Source: Pleurotus ostreatus/Saccharomyces cerevisiae fusant
Lineage: Eukaryota > Opisthokonta
Assembly: GCA_024196135.1 (NCBI GenBank)
Contig: JAMQCK010000168.1
Location: 1-45,753 of the forward strand
DNA length: 45,753 nt
Reading direction: 5' to 3'
This document shows positions 32,151 to 42,499 of the stretch, in pieces; position 1 is the first letter of the stretch, and every line of letters starts with the position of its first letter. The position numbers and the translations under genes were made by a program. The notes under the pieces are model-generated. The model searched no databases. It worked only from the letters and a program-made list of their open reading frames with translations, and was not told the origin of the DNA.

Positions 32151-33052
32151 GCGTGTGCGGATGAGAGGGGAGGGGGTAAGGGGACTCGCGGAAGCCAGCG
32201 CCGGAGTCCTCGTAATGGGTGTCGATCTCGACGTCGTGGTAGATTTCGAGGAGTACACTCTGATCGAGTGTGGGTCTGCGGGGCGCGTAGGTTGCTCGTC
32301 AGGTATCGATCGCGAGCTTCGTGCAGGGTGCGTCCGCGGGTGGGGGAGTAGCAGGATAATCGTCCGGGCGCCCCACGACGCACGAGCTTTTGTACCTGCC
32401 TGACAGACCAGCCGGCTAAAGCATATCACAAGGTGGCTGTGCCGACGAATACAGGCTCCGAGGAACGATCCAAAAAATCTTCACAGAACACACGTCGACG
32501 TCATATCCGTGTTGTCGCCCGCCCTATCGGGAAGGAGGATTGGTCCTGGCGTCGGCAGCGTCGCATGTCCTGCCTCCTCGACGACCAGCGCGAGGGCCCT
32601 TCGTCGCGAATTTGCTCATCTGTACTGCTCTACAGCATGCGGGAGGTCTATCACCATTAGAAATGTCAGTATTCGGTCATGGCGAGCACCCGCTCGCGGG
32701 ATGCATTGACAGACTGCGCGACGCGTCAGCCCGAGGACGGCGGACTTCCCGGCGCCGTGGTGAGTGCAAGGTTCTATAACCTTTCCAGGCGCCGTAGCAC
32801 GAGGCGATGGTGTCGGCTGTACACGAGGCGGCGATCTTAGCGCGTTCAATAGATCAGGAGGACGTGTTTTCATTGCGCAATGTGCAACTGCTCCTGAAAT
32901 GCTCCATCCTAGTGTCACCGCCCTCCCGCTCTGCATATTCCGTGCGTACGGCATGCAATACCGGCCTGGAACTTGTGCAGGAGCGCGTCTGAACGTTCGT
33001 GCTGCCCGCGAGGCCGAGCGAATGGGATGGAAGGGCGAATCAAAGATGTATC
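32151..33052. other. Intergenic, no gene supported
   Basis: ORFs on both strands lack motifs. A minus-strand GAGKSAVLG string near 32730-32756 superficially recalls a P-loop, but the frame is short and without further support. Confidence 0.45.
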
Positions 33053-34197
33053 TGTCGGAAATCGGGCAATATGGTGAACGCTGGTGAACACCAGCGCTCA
33101 CCGGTGGTCACCCCGTCACCGTCCGGGGCCGGTGATTAGCCTTATTGGGAGGTGATACGGGGTGATCACCGTGACCACCGGTGGTTCGAGTGACACGGAG
33201 TGATCACAGTGACAAGCGTTGGCCACCGGTGGTCACTGTCCTAAGGCGCAAAACCAAAAAAAAAAATCGTCGCACTCGAGCTCGCACTGAGCTCGTCGTC
33301 GCGAGTCGCGACGGAACAAAATGGATCGAGGTAATATAATGCTACAGGGTACAGACACAGTGGTAAAGGTATACGACGACGGAGGTGGAGTGTAAAAAGG
33401 ATGTAGTATGCGCGGAAGGCACAATCGCAGTCGGACGCGCAAACTTGTCTTGATCGTTGTACCGTACACCACTACATCAGATTGTTAGCCATTGACCATG
33501 CCTCCAAAAGAACTAGCCGATTTACCTCACGCCCGAGTCGACGATCATGCCTTACACCAATACGGACGGCCTAGCGCACAACAATCAGCACTTGATCGAT
33601 GACGAAGATGCGAAGTCGGCAGCGCTCACCTCGCTAAGCGGTCGAATCCGACGAGGCTGCTGGACGCATGGCCGCCTGTGCGATGAGAAGGCAGTAGACA
33701 GGTGAGTAAAAAGTCACTAAGGGAAGAGAATCTAGCTGTGGTCTTTCGCATGGGGAGGAAAAGGCAGAGCTCTGGCAGAGGCGATGGTGGTGCAGGACAA
33801 CGACGATTAGCGGGCGGTGGAGCGTTGATATACGTCATCCGGCGTATGCCGACTTTGTGGCGAGTTGGTCGCGATGTCTGCTAAGTTCGCATGTCCTGTA
33901 GTGAACTACTTGGGACGGCCCGTCTGAAGGTCTAATTGTTTCGGTTGGGCCCACACAAGGGGACGGTACCCATGGCATATACAAGACAACGTCCGCAAGC
34001 TCAAGGGGCGCCTGCATTAGCCGCTGTTACCCACCAGCGCGGTCTAGTGATCAGCAGTGGAGCACGATGACCACTTTTCCCGCACAGAGTGAGCCACGGT
34101 GGTCACCGATGCACACCGATGGTCACTGACACCGGCAGTGGTGATCACCGCATCACCGCTCGCCACCGGTGGTCACCAATTCGGCCATTTTCCGACA
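33053..34197. mobile_element. Non-autonomous DNA transposon candidate, 1.15 kb
   Basis: The left end TGTCGGAAATCGGGCAATAT-GGTGA and the reverse complement of the right end TGTCGGAAAATGGCCGAATT-GGTGA form an imperfect terminal inverted repeat of about 25 bp. Both ends carry dense subterminal motifs: GGTGGTCAC/GTGACCACC words at 33091-33237 on the left and at 34076-34178 on the right, often as the palindrome CCACCGGTGG. Such arrays are usual transposase-binding sites in hAT-like and other cut-and-paste elements. The interior has no transposase ORF, so it would be a deletion derivative. I could not find a convincing target duplication, so the exact borders are tentative. Confidence 0.6.
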
Positions 34198-35291
34198 TCA
34201 TCGATAAGATTTCAGTGAGAGGCAGTGAGCCGGGTGATAGATTGCTGAATTGTTGATTCTTTAGACTCAATAGCGTGCGGGCCGCATGGGGCATAGGCAA
34301 GAGAAGATGGAAAATTGACGTGAATGAGCACGGAAGAGGTAAGGAGCGCGTCTCCCCAGCAACTCCAGACGAACATGGAGGGCGGGAAGGAGCTAGACTC
34401 GGCAAGTCCGGCCGTGCCGCCCAGCTCGGAAACTGCCGCGCTTGGTGCGGGTCAACAAACGTCAACCAACCCGACCGAGGACGGACTGGACAGCCTCTTC
34501 CCACCATCACATTCCCGCCGCCGACGTCTCCGTTGATGATTTTCCCCGCAGAAATGTGTCCCCTGTCCGATACACATGCTCGCGGCCTCGCTATGTCATT
34601 ATGCTATGTACACGAACGTACCCGGACTCCACTTCTCTCGACCGAAGGAAAACTAGAATTCCGACCTCATCGCAATGCAATGCTGCACTGGCAACAGGCC
34701 CGCTTCCCCATGCAAGGTTCTCAGGTCTCCCGCTCCTTCGACGCGGCGAGCAACCATCTATCCTGGAAAGGTATCCGGGTCCCCGCCTCGTCTCGGGCCT
34801 CTACGTCCTTGGGTCCAACTCGATAAGACTCATTATTCGTCACCTACTTCGGCCCTCGGATACAAGGCAATCATCTGCTGTAGCGGCTGAACGTGCGCCA
34901 CTGACGACCAAACTGTGCCACCGTCTATCAGCAGACCTGGTGAACTAGCGTAAGCGCCCGTCCCCCATGCACTTCCTTCCCTTCATCAAGCGCTCGAGTT
35001 GGTGAAGCACTTGAAATAGAGCGATTCCCGCGCTCCGAAGCTCGCTATGTCATCATAGAGTCGGGACACGTTAGCGCGCTCGGCTGTGTATGGAGGCCGC
35101 GCACGTCGACGCACGCGGCCGCGCGCCGCCGACGGAGCGTACAGCATCGCCCCGGAGTGCGCGACTACAAAAGCCGAGGAGCATGTGGTAATGAATCCCT
35201 CCCATCCTGCAGTAACTCGTCCGAGTACTACTACCACCCAGCGCGACTTACGGTCCAAACAACTGTTGAACTCCCGCATCCATCCACCACA
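34198..35291. other. Intergenic, possible small ORF not called
   Basis: The frame at 34324-34536 begins MSTEEVRSASPQQLQTNMEGG and is protein-like, but it is only 70 codons and no splice partner is clear. Frames at 34275-34948 overlap it. No RNA gene or repeat seen. Confidence 0.4.
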
Positions 35292-35927
35292 ATGCCCGGA
35301 AAGCATGTACGCATCGACGAGCGCCAGAACGAATACTTCTCGCCGAAGGCAGAAGTAGTCGCTGTGCCCTCGCACCACCACTCCAGCTCTACGGGGTCGT
35401 CGTCGTCGCGCCATTCAGGCTCGCACCACTCTACCTCGAAGCACCGTTCCCCTTCACCTCGCCCGGTCGGTATCCACCGACTCCTATCCGTGTCCTCCCC
35501 TGCCGTCCTCCAGCTTGACCTCCGGCAGTCTGCGCGCATCTACCTGCCCAGCATCCCCTCGGTCTACCAGGCCCGCCCCGCCACCGAGCCGCCCCTCCCG
35601 CGTCTCACTATCATCTGCGCGCACCTCCCCTGGCGCATCCACGTCGACGCCTCCAACGGGCGCTACGTGACCGTCTCCGACGTCCTCGCCGCCCTCAGCC
35701 ACACGCTGCGCACGCCCGTCACGGAGCCCGAGTTCCACCAGCTGCTCGGGCACACCGACCGGCGGCGCGCGGCGGCGGCGTACACGGAGCGCTACCAGCG
35801 CGCGGGGACGTCTGAGGAGAAGCGCGGGGGCCTCCGCCGCGTCGACTTCCTCATGTCGCGGTACCACTTCGTGGGGCTCGAGCCCGTGCGCGGCCGTGGG
35901 GATGCGTGGACGCTGTGCGTGCGGTGA
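35292..35927 (+). CDS. DUF6699 domain protein 2
   Basis: A single exon of 211 aa. The start MPGKHVRIDERQNEYFSPK parallels DUF6699 protein 1. A short Ser/His linker (residues ~28-55) replaces the long one of gene 1. The domain shows VLQLDLRQSARI, ATEPPLPRLTIICAHLPWRIHVDAS, YVTVSDVLAALSHTLRTPVTEPEF, AYTERYQRA, GGLRRVDFLMSRYHFVGLEP and WTLCVR at the C-terminus. Function is unknown for the family. It is a diverged paralogue of gene 1 on the opposite strand. An in-frame upstream extension to 35157 exists but is not conserved with gene 1. Confidence 0.85.
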   Translation: MPGKHVRIDERQNEYFSPKAEVVAVPSHHHSSSTGSSSSRHSGSHHSTSKHRSPSPRPVGIHRLLSVSSPAVLQLDLRQSARIYLPSIPSVYQARPATEPPLPRLTIICAHLPWRIHVDASNGRYVTVSDVLAALSHTLRTPVTEPEFHQLLGHTDRRRAAAAYTERYQRAGTSEEKRGGLRRVDFLMSRYHFVGLEPVRGRGDAWTLCVR

Positions 35928-38207
35928 CATGGGGAGGCGCCCTCGTCTATCACCTAGGAAAGATGAACATCACCTTCAACATCAGGAGAGGCACGTAAGT
36001 GCCCACCATCTAACACAAGGAACTTCGCACCGGCCCCTGCCCCGCTTCCGGCCCTCGCCCCGCGTCCGGTCTTCGCCCCGCTTCGTCGAGCCCGTCATCC
36101 CACATCCGAATTTGTCGAACGGCCGTGATGGCCATACATCTTCTCGCCGGTGTTGCGCGTCGACGCGCCTTCGTATTCGCTTCTCTGTGTGCTTTCGTCG
36201 TCTCTGGCGAATACTCCTGCGCCTCGATGTACGTGGTCCCTTCTCACCTTTGCTATTCTCGATGCTCATAGCTGTACAGTCTCGAAGTTCCCAATGATGC
36301 CTCCCAGGCCCAGGTGGCCGCTGGATCGCCTCCAATACACTCGCCATGTCTGGTGAAATACCCAGTTACCACCTGTCAGACGGCTGAGAGAGCACACTCT
36401 CGTAGCCAAGCTTTACCTACTCTGCCTTACGACTTGCATCACGGACCTTTCACGCATTCTTCACGCCTTTTACGATTTTGACAACGTACTTATCGTCACG
36501 ACTTACTATGCTATATGATGCTTATGGATACTCAATGATAATGACATGAAATGAATAAATCAGACTTTGCAGTACCCCAGAGCGAGGTTCCAGAGCAGCC
36601 TTAGCCTGCGCGATGCAGTCATTGCCGTTGAAGTTCAACATATCATGTGACCGTGAGCATAATATCTCCCTGACTCGTGATGACTAACCACGTGCCATTC
36701 TTCGCTCGTTGCCGGTTGACCAGAACACCCATGGTATCGCTTTGAATCGAACCGACGCTGCCTCTTGAAGCTTGTATCGTCGCATGGGCGCCAGATACAC
36801 ATCACGACAAGCTAACCTTCTGTCCTCGAATGCGCAAAATCGTGCAGCCCGTGCTTTTGGTTACGACTCCTCCTAATTCCCAACGACCGTTACCTGCGGC
36901 TTTACGACTACCCTCGCTCCAGTACTTCCGAAATGAAGCAAGATGATTGCAGAGCACAGGCTCTTCTAGGCTCTGACTCTCTGGCGGTCGACGCCCCGCA
37001 AAAGCGACGAACCGATTACTGCTGGAGATCTGCTTGTTGAAGCCGGTCGAACTTTCAAATCAAGCGTCGGCGAAAACTCAATGCCACGCGGGAAGCGTTC
37101 CGGCTTTGGACGTCCGGACCTGCCGGACGCTTGGACGCTTGCATTCCCTCGTGCCCGTGCGGACAGCTCCTCATTCTACAGTGTATAAGGTACGCTACTG
37201 GTGTATTTATCCTGAGTATCGCTCTCCTTCGACCCAAATCTGACATGCGCTCAGAAATCAGTTCGTTCGTCGTCTGTCCCCCGCCTACCGACAATCCGCA
37301 TTCTGTCGAGGTGATCAGCATGAAGTCGCGCAAGAACTAGATCGCCAGAGAATAATCAGTTCTTCCTATATCAGTCTGCATGGCCGCACTTTGGGGCTCA
37401 GACGATGTCGGTTGCGTTGGATCGTCATTCGAGGAAGACAGGGTGGAGACTTACGTTCTGGCTCTCTCCACGGCGCAGGCGCGGGCGAGGCGAAGGCGTC
37501 GACGTTGGTGAGCTGGGGAAGGGCGTTTGGAAGGCAGAGCAGCTGTCTGATGATTTTTTCAGGCGTTTGGACCATCCCTTTTAATCCGGTTCGACTTGGC
37601 TGTGGGAAAACTCTCGGTACCGCGTTTTCGGCTCCGACCTTGCTCGACTGAGTCAACTGACTCAAACTTCAACCAAAGGCCCAAGGACGAGTGCCAGCAC
37701 CCGCACGCCACGGTCCGCTGACAGCGCATCCTTGACCTGAGGCAAGAGAAGAACGGGAAGAAGTCATGCCGTGTAACGGCGTCGATTTCTTTTTCCAAGA
37801 ATTTCACCACAACACTCCTCGTAGGACTCGAATGCGCATCATCTTCAAGTCGTCGCGAATGCCTGCCTACTTATGCTGATGATATCTGCTTCAAATGTGC
37901 ATTTTTGCAGGTCCTTATACGTACACACTATCTACAGTACACTTCACCCAGATTGAAAGACCTGAATTCCTCCGGGACAGGCAACGCGCTGCCTGACTCT
38001 CAGGCGTTATTTTGGTCCGCACATCCACGAGATGCCGAGAGGGTCGGCGTACGGAATTGTCCATCCCTTGACTCATACCACGTTAACGCGTCAGATGCAG
38101 CGTGTTGGACTCCAATTTACTTCAATGGGAAATGCCGAACGCTCTGGCTCAGCCCACCCGGGGCTTTCCCGCCTCCCGACATGGCATCCCAGTTTTTCAG
38201 GGTCTGA
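35928..38207. other. Long gene-poor stretch
   Basis: No ORF has a family match or a convincing splice series. 36360-37030 is plain AT-richer sequence with stops in all frames. A frame at 37905-38207 (MQVLIRTHYLQY...) runs into the doubtful open frame listed next and may belong to it. Confidence 0.45.
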
Positions 38208-38900
38208 GCGACCTTCCAGCATGTCCTTCCCTTTCCCCCCGACAACTTTTCTTTTAAACTTTCGCCTTCCCATGCACGACGGCGCCTCGACACGCACGAC
38301 AACGAGGAAGCCTCCGATTCTGAGTCGCATCCGACGCAGCCCTTCCACGACGTCGAACGTCCTCTCCTACCACCCAAAGGCCAGGCAAACACCCATTCCA
38401 GCCGACACCATCCAGCCGTCGCAGGGCATCGACGCTCAGACTCCGGATGGTCGCAGGCACTCTCCACCTACCGTCTTCCAACAACGTTAACACCCCCTCT
38501 TTGGTGGTCGTTAGGTACGTCCCCCAAGTTCACATTTACTTTCCCCGTCGACAATGCTCTTCCAGGTTCAGGCCGTCTGCAGTTATTTCAATACAACATT
38601 TCAACCTTATCGCCCGCCGCCTCAGGCGCACTATCCCTCCACATCGCCCTGCTATACCACCATATTTTCCTACACCAACGATACATCGAAGCGAACACAC
38701 CCCGCCTGAGGCTCTCATCTTACCCAATATCGGCGACGCCATTATTTACGACGCGGTTCAGAGCGTCGCTCATACTACTCCCAAGCTCAATTCTTCCGAC
38801 GACCTATGCCGGCTGTGCGTCCAGAACGGACACGCCCACCCGCTTCCCAGCCTTTGATGCAGTCTCCCGAGATTTAAGGAAGCACGCCCACTCCCCTTGA
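38208..38900 (+). other. Unresolved open frame, possible spliced gene
   Basis: One frame is open for 230 codons from a TGA at 38205 to a TGA at 38898. Its first part is protein-like (LDTHDNEEASDSESHPTQPFHDVE; GWSQALSTYRLPTTLTPPLWWSL). A good 51-nt in-frame intron candidate follows at 38516-38566 (GTACGTCC...CTCTTCCAG). There is no ATG in this frame near the start, so an upstream exon would be needed. A competing frame (38447-38857) has ALILPNIGDAIIYDAVQSV. I recognise no family. Chance openness is possible. Confidence 0.28.
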
Positions 38901-39673
38901 CATCTCGCATGGTGCGCCCCGACGTTGTAATACTGTCTTCTGGCTTCATTGACTGATCCAAGCTACAGCCCCTTGGACCAATGACTGACAAGGTATCCCT
39001 TCGAGAACTTCCTTCGAATGCGAGGTCTGGCAAGCTGGGGCGCCGTACGAAGACGACTTCCCGTCCAGACATACCTCTCCATCCTCTACTGTATCGTCTT
39101 TCTATGGCTATTCCATCGCTTGCACCCCTTCATAATTCCCTGTCCTACAACCTCTGCCGAACATACCTGCACCTACCAGCTCCGGATGGTTTCCCTCAAG
39201 CTACATGTCGTACCTGGCCTTCATATCGACTCGAGTCGCCTTTCACCCACAGAAGTGGACACACTTCCCTTACTACGTTCCTGTGGCAAAGATGCTTGTA
39301 GATTATCAGCAGTACATACGGAAGTTTACTGTAGTACCGTATACGACAACAATGAGTACTGTATTTGGGACCATGGCCAGCGAGGCACGACAAGAAATAG
39401 ATCAGTAGTTTTACTCTACTCTCACTGGCGGCACCTCATCAACTCGTTGAGTCCGATGCAGCAGCGAGCGCATACCACGACGACGCAGCGACAGAGGAGC
39501 GTCGTTATTCGCACGAGACTAGGTACGTTTGTAGATGGTCAGAGGAGAGGATAACGGCGGCCACGCGCCAGCAAGAGATCATATATTACACGGGAGAGGT
39601 GGCGCAGATTTTTCACTTTGAACAGCAGCAGCAACGTCCTCAAGCAAAGGGTCTACAGAGGGTGACGGCAAAC
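38901..39673. other. Intergenic; weak membrane-like ORF
   Basis: A plus-strand frame at 39018-39554 contains a hydrophobic stretch (TYLSILYCIVFLWLFH) that could span a membrane, but no family or splice support exists. The end is the 3' flank of the Gbp2-like gene. Confidence 0.35.
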
Positions 39674-42109
39674 TCAAGCATCCGTCTGCATACCAACCTG
39701 ACCGCCCTTGGCAGCGGTAGGCGTGAAGGTGTGCCAGCGGTCGTTGAAGCGGACATCTATCGATGTCATGAGCGATTGTGCGAGCAGGCATAAACAATGA
39801 TGACTTACCGAGGGGACGGCCGCCATACATGTACTGCTGGAACTTGGCTGGGTGTCTGTCAGTATACAGTGTAAGGTCCTCATCTCGGCGACATACCGAT
39901 TGCCGTCTCTGCTTCCGGTACAGCCGCGAACTGGACGACACCACATCCCTTCGACCGTGTACCGTCAAAGAGGATCTCAGCCAGCTCGACGGTCCCTGTC
40001 GTCTCAAACAGCTCGACGAGATCCTCGTTCGCCGTCGACCACGGAAGCTGCAGCAACAATCAGCACACGTTAATCCTACCGCGGCCAAGGAGAAACACCA
40101 CGTACGTTGCGAACCATGATCTGCTGGCTGGGGTCGGCGTCCGGGAACGGCGCAGCAGCGGCAGCACCACCATAGGCGCCACCACCACCATACCCGCCGC
40201 CGTACGCGCCGCGCTGGTCAGGGCCGGAGTAGTCGGCGTAGAGATCCTGGTTAGAAAAGTCGCGGCCTCCGCCACCACCGCCGTAACCGCCGCCGCCTCC
40301 GCCACGGAAGCCTCCGCGGAAACCACCACGCCCACGTCCGCGGAAGCCGCCGCGGCCGGGACCAGAGAGGCCAGCGTAGCGATCCTGAGACGCATGATCA
40401 ATAACGATACTCGGACTGGTGAAGGAGGACGTACTTCGCGAACTTCGAGAACCCGGCCATACCAGTCGAAGCCGTTGTACATTTCTATGATTGGTGAGCA
40501 CAGAAGACAGGCAGAGGTATGGCTACATACGAATGGCCTGCTGAGCATCCTTCGCTGTTTCGAAGACGACGGTGCCGGAGCCCTTGGGGCGACCGTCCAT
40601 GCCAATGTTGATGTCCGCGCGGACGATGCTGCCCGCTGTGCGGAACAGGTCCTTCAGGTCTTGCCAGCCGGCTTGATAGGGTAGCTGAAAGGAACATAAG
40701 CGGCGCTCAGGACGATCAACGTGGCTGTACTTACATTGCCGACATATAACTGATTGCCTGGGCTTCCGGCGGCTTGATTGTGCGCGGATGGACGAGGCGG
40801 CGGTCCGGCGTTCATCCCTTGACCCGCCATGGCCATGCCCATCTTACCCGGGACGGGCGTAGCACCAAAGCGAGACTCATTTTCGCGGTCCTGAGATGGG
40901 TGTTGGTTGAATATGCGACGGAGATAGCAAGGGTACGCACCTCGCGGATGAAGACAGGGCGTCCAAGGAGGCTTTGCTCGGAAAGCTCCCGGACAGAGCG
41001 CTGGGCATCTTCAGGAGAGGCGAACTCTACGATCCTGAAGAGACTGGTAAGTACTCCGTCAAGAGGGTAGACAAGGATCACGTACCCGCATCCCTTGGAC
41101 ACACCGGTGGGGGTGACCAGTACTTCGGCAAACAGAACCTCTCCAGCTAACAACCAAAACTCCCAATCAATATCCTTTCATCATCTCAACCGGGCCATAG
41201 AACGCATGAAGCTGTTGAAGAAGCGACCATCCCCAACTCCAAACTCCACGGTCTCCATCTGGCGTCCCCCACTCCAATGGTATTGAGATACGATGTTGCG
41301 CGATACGAGCGACCACGCGTCGGCCTCAATCTCCTCCCCCCAACACAGCCCTCCCTCCCCAAACCAAAACTGAACCTAAACCCACCTCCCCGCATGAATT
41401 CCATGAGATCGCGGTAGCGCACATCGTAGCTGAGGTTGCCGACGTAGACGCGGTTCTCGCGCTTGCTGATCTTGGCAAACTCGACCGCCTCTTCGTGCGG
41501 TGCGTTCATCGGGCCGCCGAGTGAGCGCGCGAAGGGGTCGTTCTTGCGTTCGCGGTCGCGGCTGCGGCTGCGGGAGCGCGTGTACGAGCGGCGGGGGCGG
41601 CGACGTCCGGGGGATGCGGAGCGGCGCCGAGAGCGAGAGCGGGATCGCGAGTGCTTGCGCCGCTATTTATCTGCGGTCAGCCAGAGCACCCTCGCGGTGG
41701 TTCAAAAGCTGACGTACTCTGTCATCCGGTTCCCAGTGATCGCTGCCTCCGCCGCGACGGGAGCGCCCTGGGGGTGTGTCAGTACACGGGAAACGCGCCA
41801 CGAAGGGCACGTACCGGACTCACGTCTGTCGCGGTCGTAGCGATCGCCACGGTCCCTATCCCGGTCGCGGTCGCGGTCCCTCTCGCGGTCCCTATCCCTC
41901 TCTCTGTCCCGGTCATAGTCCCTGTCCCTGTCGCGCCCGTAGTCTCGTCTGTCACGGTCGTTGTCGCGGTCGCGCTCCTTCTCCTTGTCGCCGTCCTTGT
42001 CCTTCTCCTCGCGGTCCTTTTCATAGTCGCGGTCCTTGTCCCGCTCGTAGTCCGGGTCCTGCTCGCGCTTCTCGTCCACCTCCTCTTTCGGCTTCATGTC
42101 CACGTCCAT
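39674..42109 (-). CDS. GBP2: Gbp2/Hrb1-like SR-type RNA-binding protein with three RRMs
   Basis: Twelve exons join in frame to 559 aa: 42109-41824, 41767-41718, 41662-41386, 41146-41086, 41034-40941, 40890-40735, 40684-40531, 40484-40435, 40384-40106, 40047-39897, 39847-39809 and 39756-39674. Residues 1-110 are an extreme Asp/Arg/Glu/Lys repeat and 113-155 an RS region. RRM1 (~182-258) has RVYVGNL and KGCGIVEF. RRM2 (~302-376) has QLYVGNL and KGSGTVVF. An RGG segment follows (~377-460). RRM3 (~463-540) has QIMVRNL and KGCGVVQF. Order and spacing match yeast Gbp2/Hrb1, shuttling proteins that bind mRNA via THO/TREX and check splicing before export. Intron 3 (239 nt) is several times longer than the others. 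A 9-nt shifted donor at exon 1 (41815) is also possible. Confidence 0.92.
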
Positions 42110-42499
42110 CGTCGCGCGCGGTGATGAGGGGGAACAAGGGTCGTCGACGTCGAGGACAAAAAGTTCGGCAATTCCGCTCAGACGCCCGTGCTGCTTAGTA
42201 ATCATGCTGTTGCCATCTTGGGCGAGCGTAAATCTCATCTGCAGGCCCCGCCAACTTACAATCTGAGTACGCGACAGCATGGGACAGGAACTATTGTATC
42301 CCAACAGTCCTCGTCTTTGCTGGCCTCAATCACCATGACTGGTGCAGCACTCATCAAATCTCAGTCGTCGCTTGCGATAGTTTGTTATCTATTCCGTGAA
42401 GATGATTGACATAGATGTGCGTAGTGTACAGTGAGCGCTTGCATCATACAAGCCTTCTCGCATGTCTGCGAGCCTATGTTTTGCGAGTCCATCATCAAC
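42110..42499. other. Promoter region of the Gbp2-like gene and 3' flank of the transporter gene
   Basis: Both neighbours are on the minus strand. The frame upstream of the Gbp2 start is open to 42304 but lacks conserved text. No other feature is seen. Confidence 0.45.

Noticed and set aside
32730..32756. GAGKSAVLG string on the minus strand suggesting an ATPase P-loop
   Set aside because: The first Gly of GxxxxGK is missing, the frame soon stops and no Walker B or other motif follows.
34275..34948. Overlapping plus-strand ORFs of 183, 70 and 168 codons
   Set aside because: Three frames compete, none has a motif and no intron joins them; kept only as a note on the intergenic region.
41651..42198. 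Val/Pro- and Cys/Arg-rich plus-strand ORFs (157 and 140 aa)
   Set aside because: Opposite-strand translations of the RD-repeat exon of the Gbp2-like gene.
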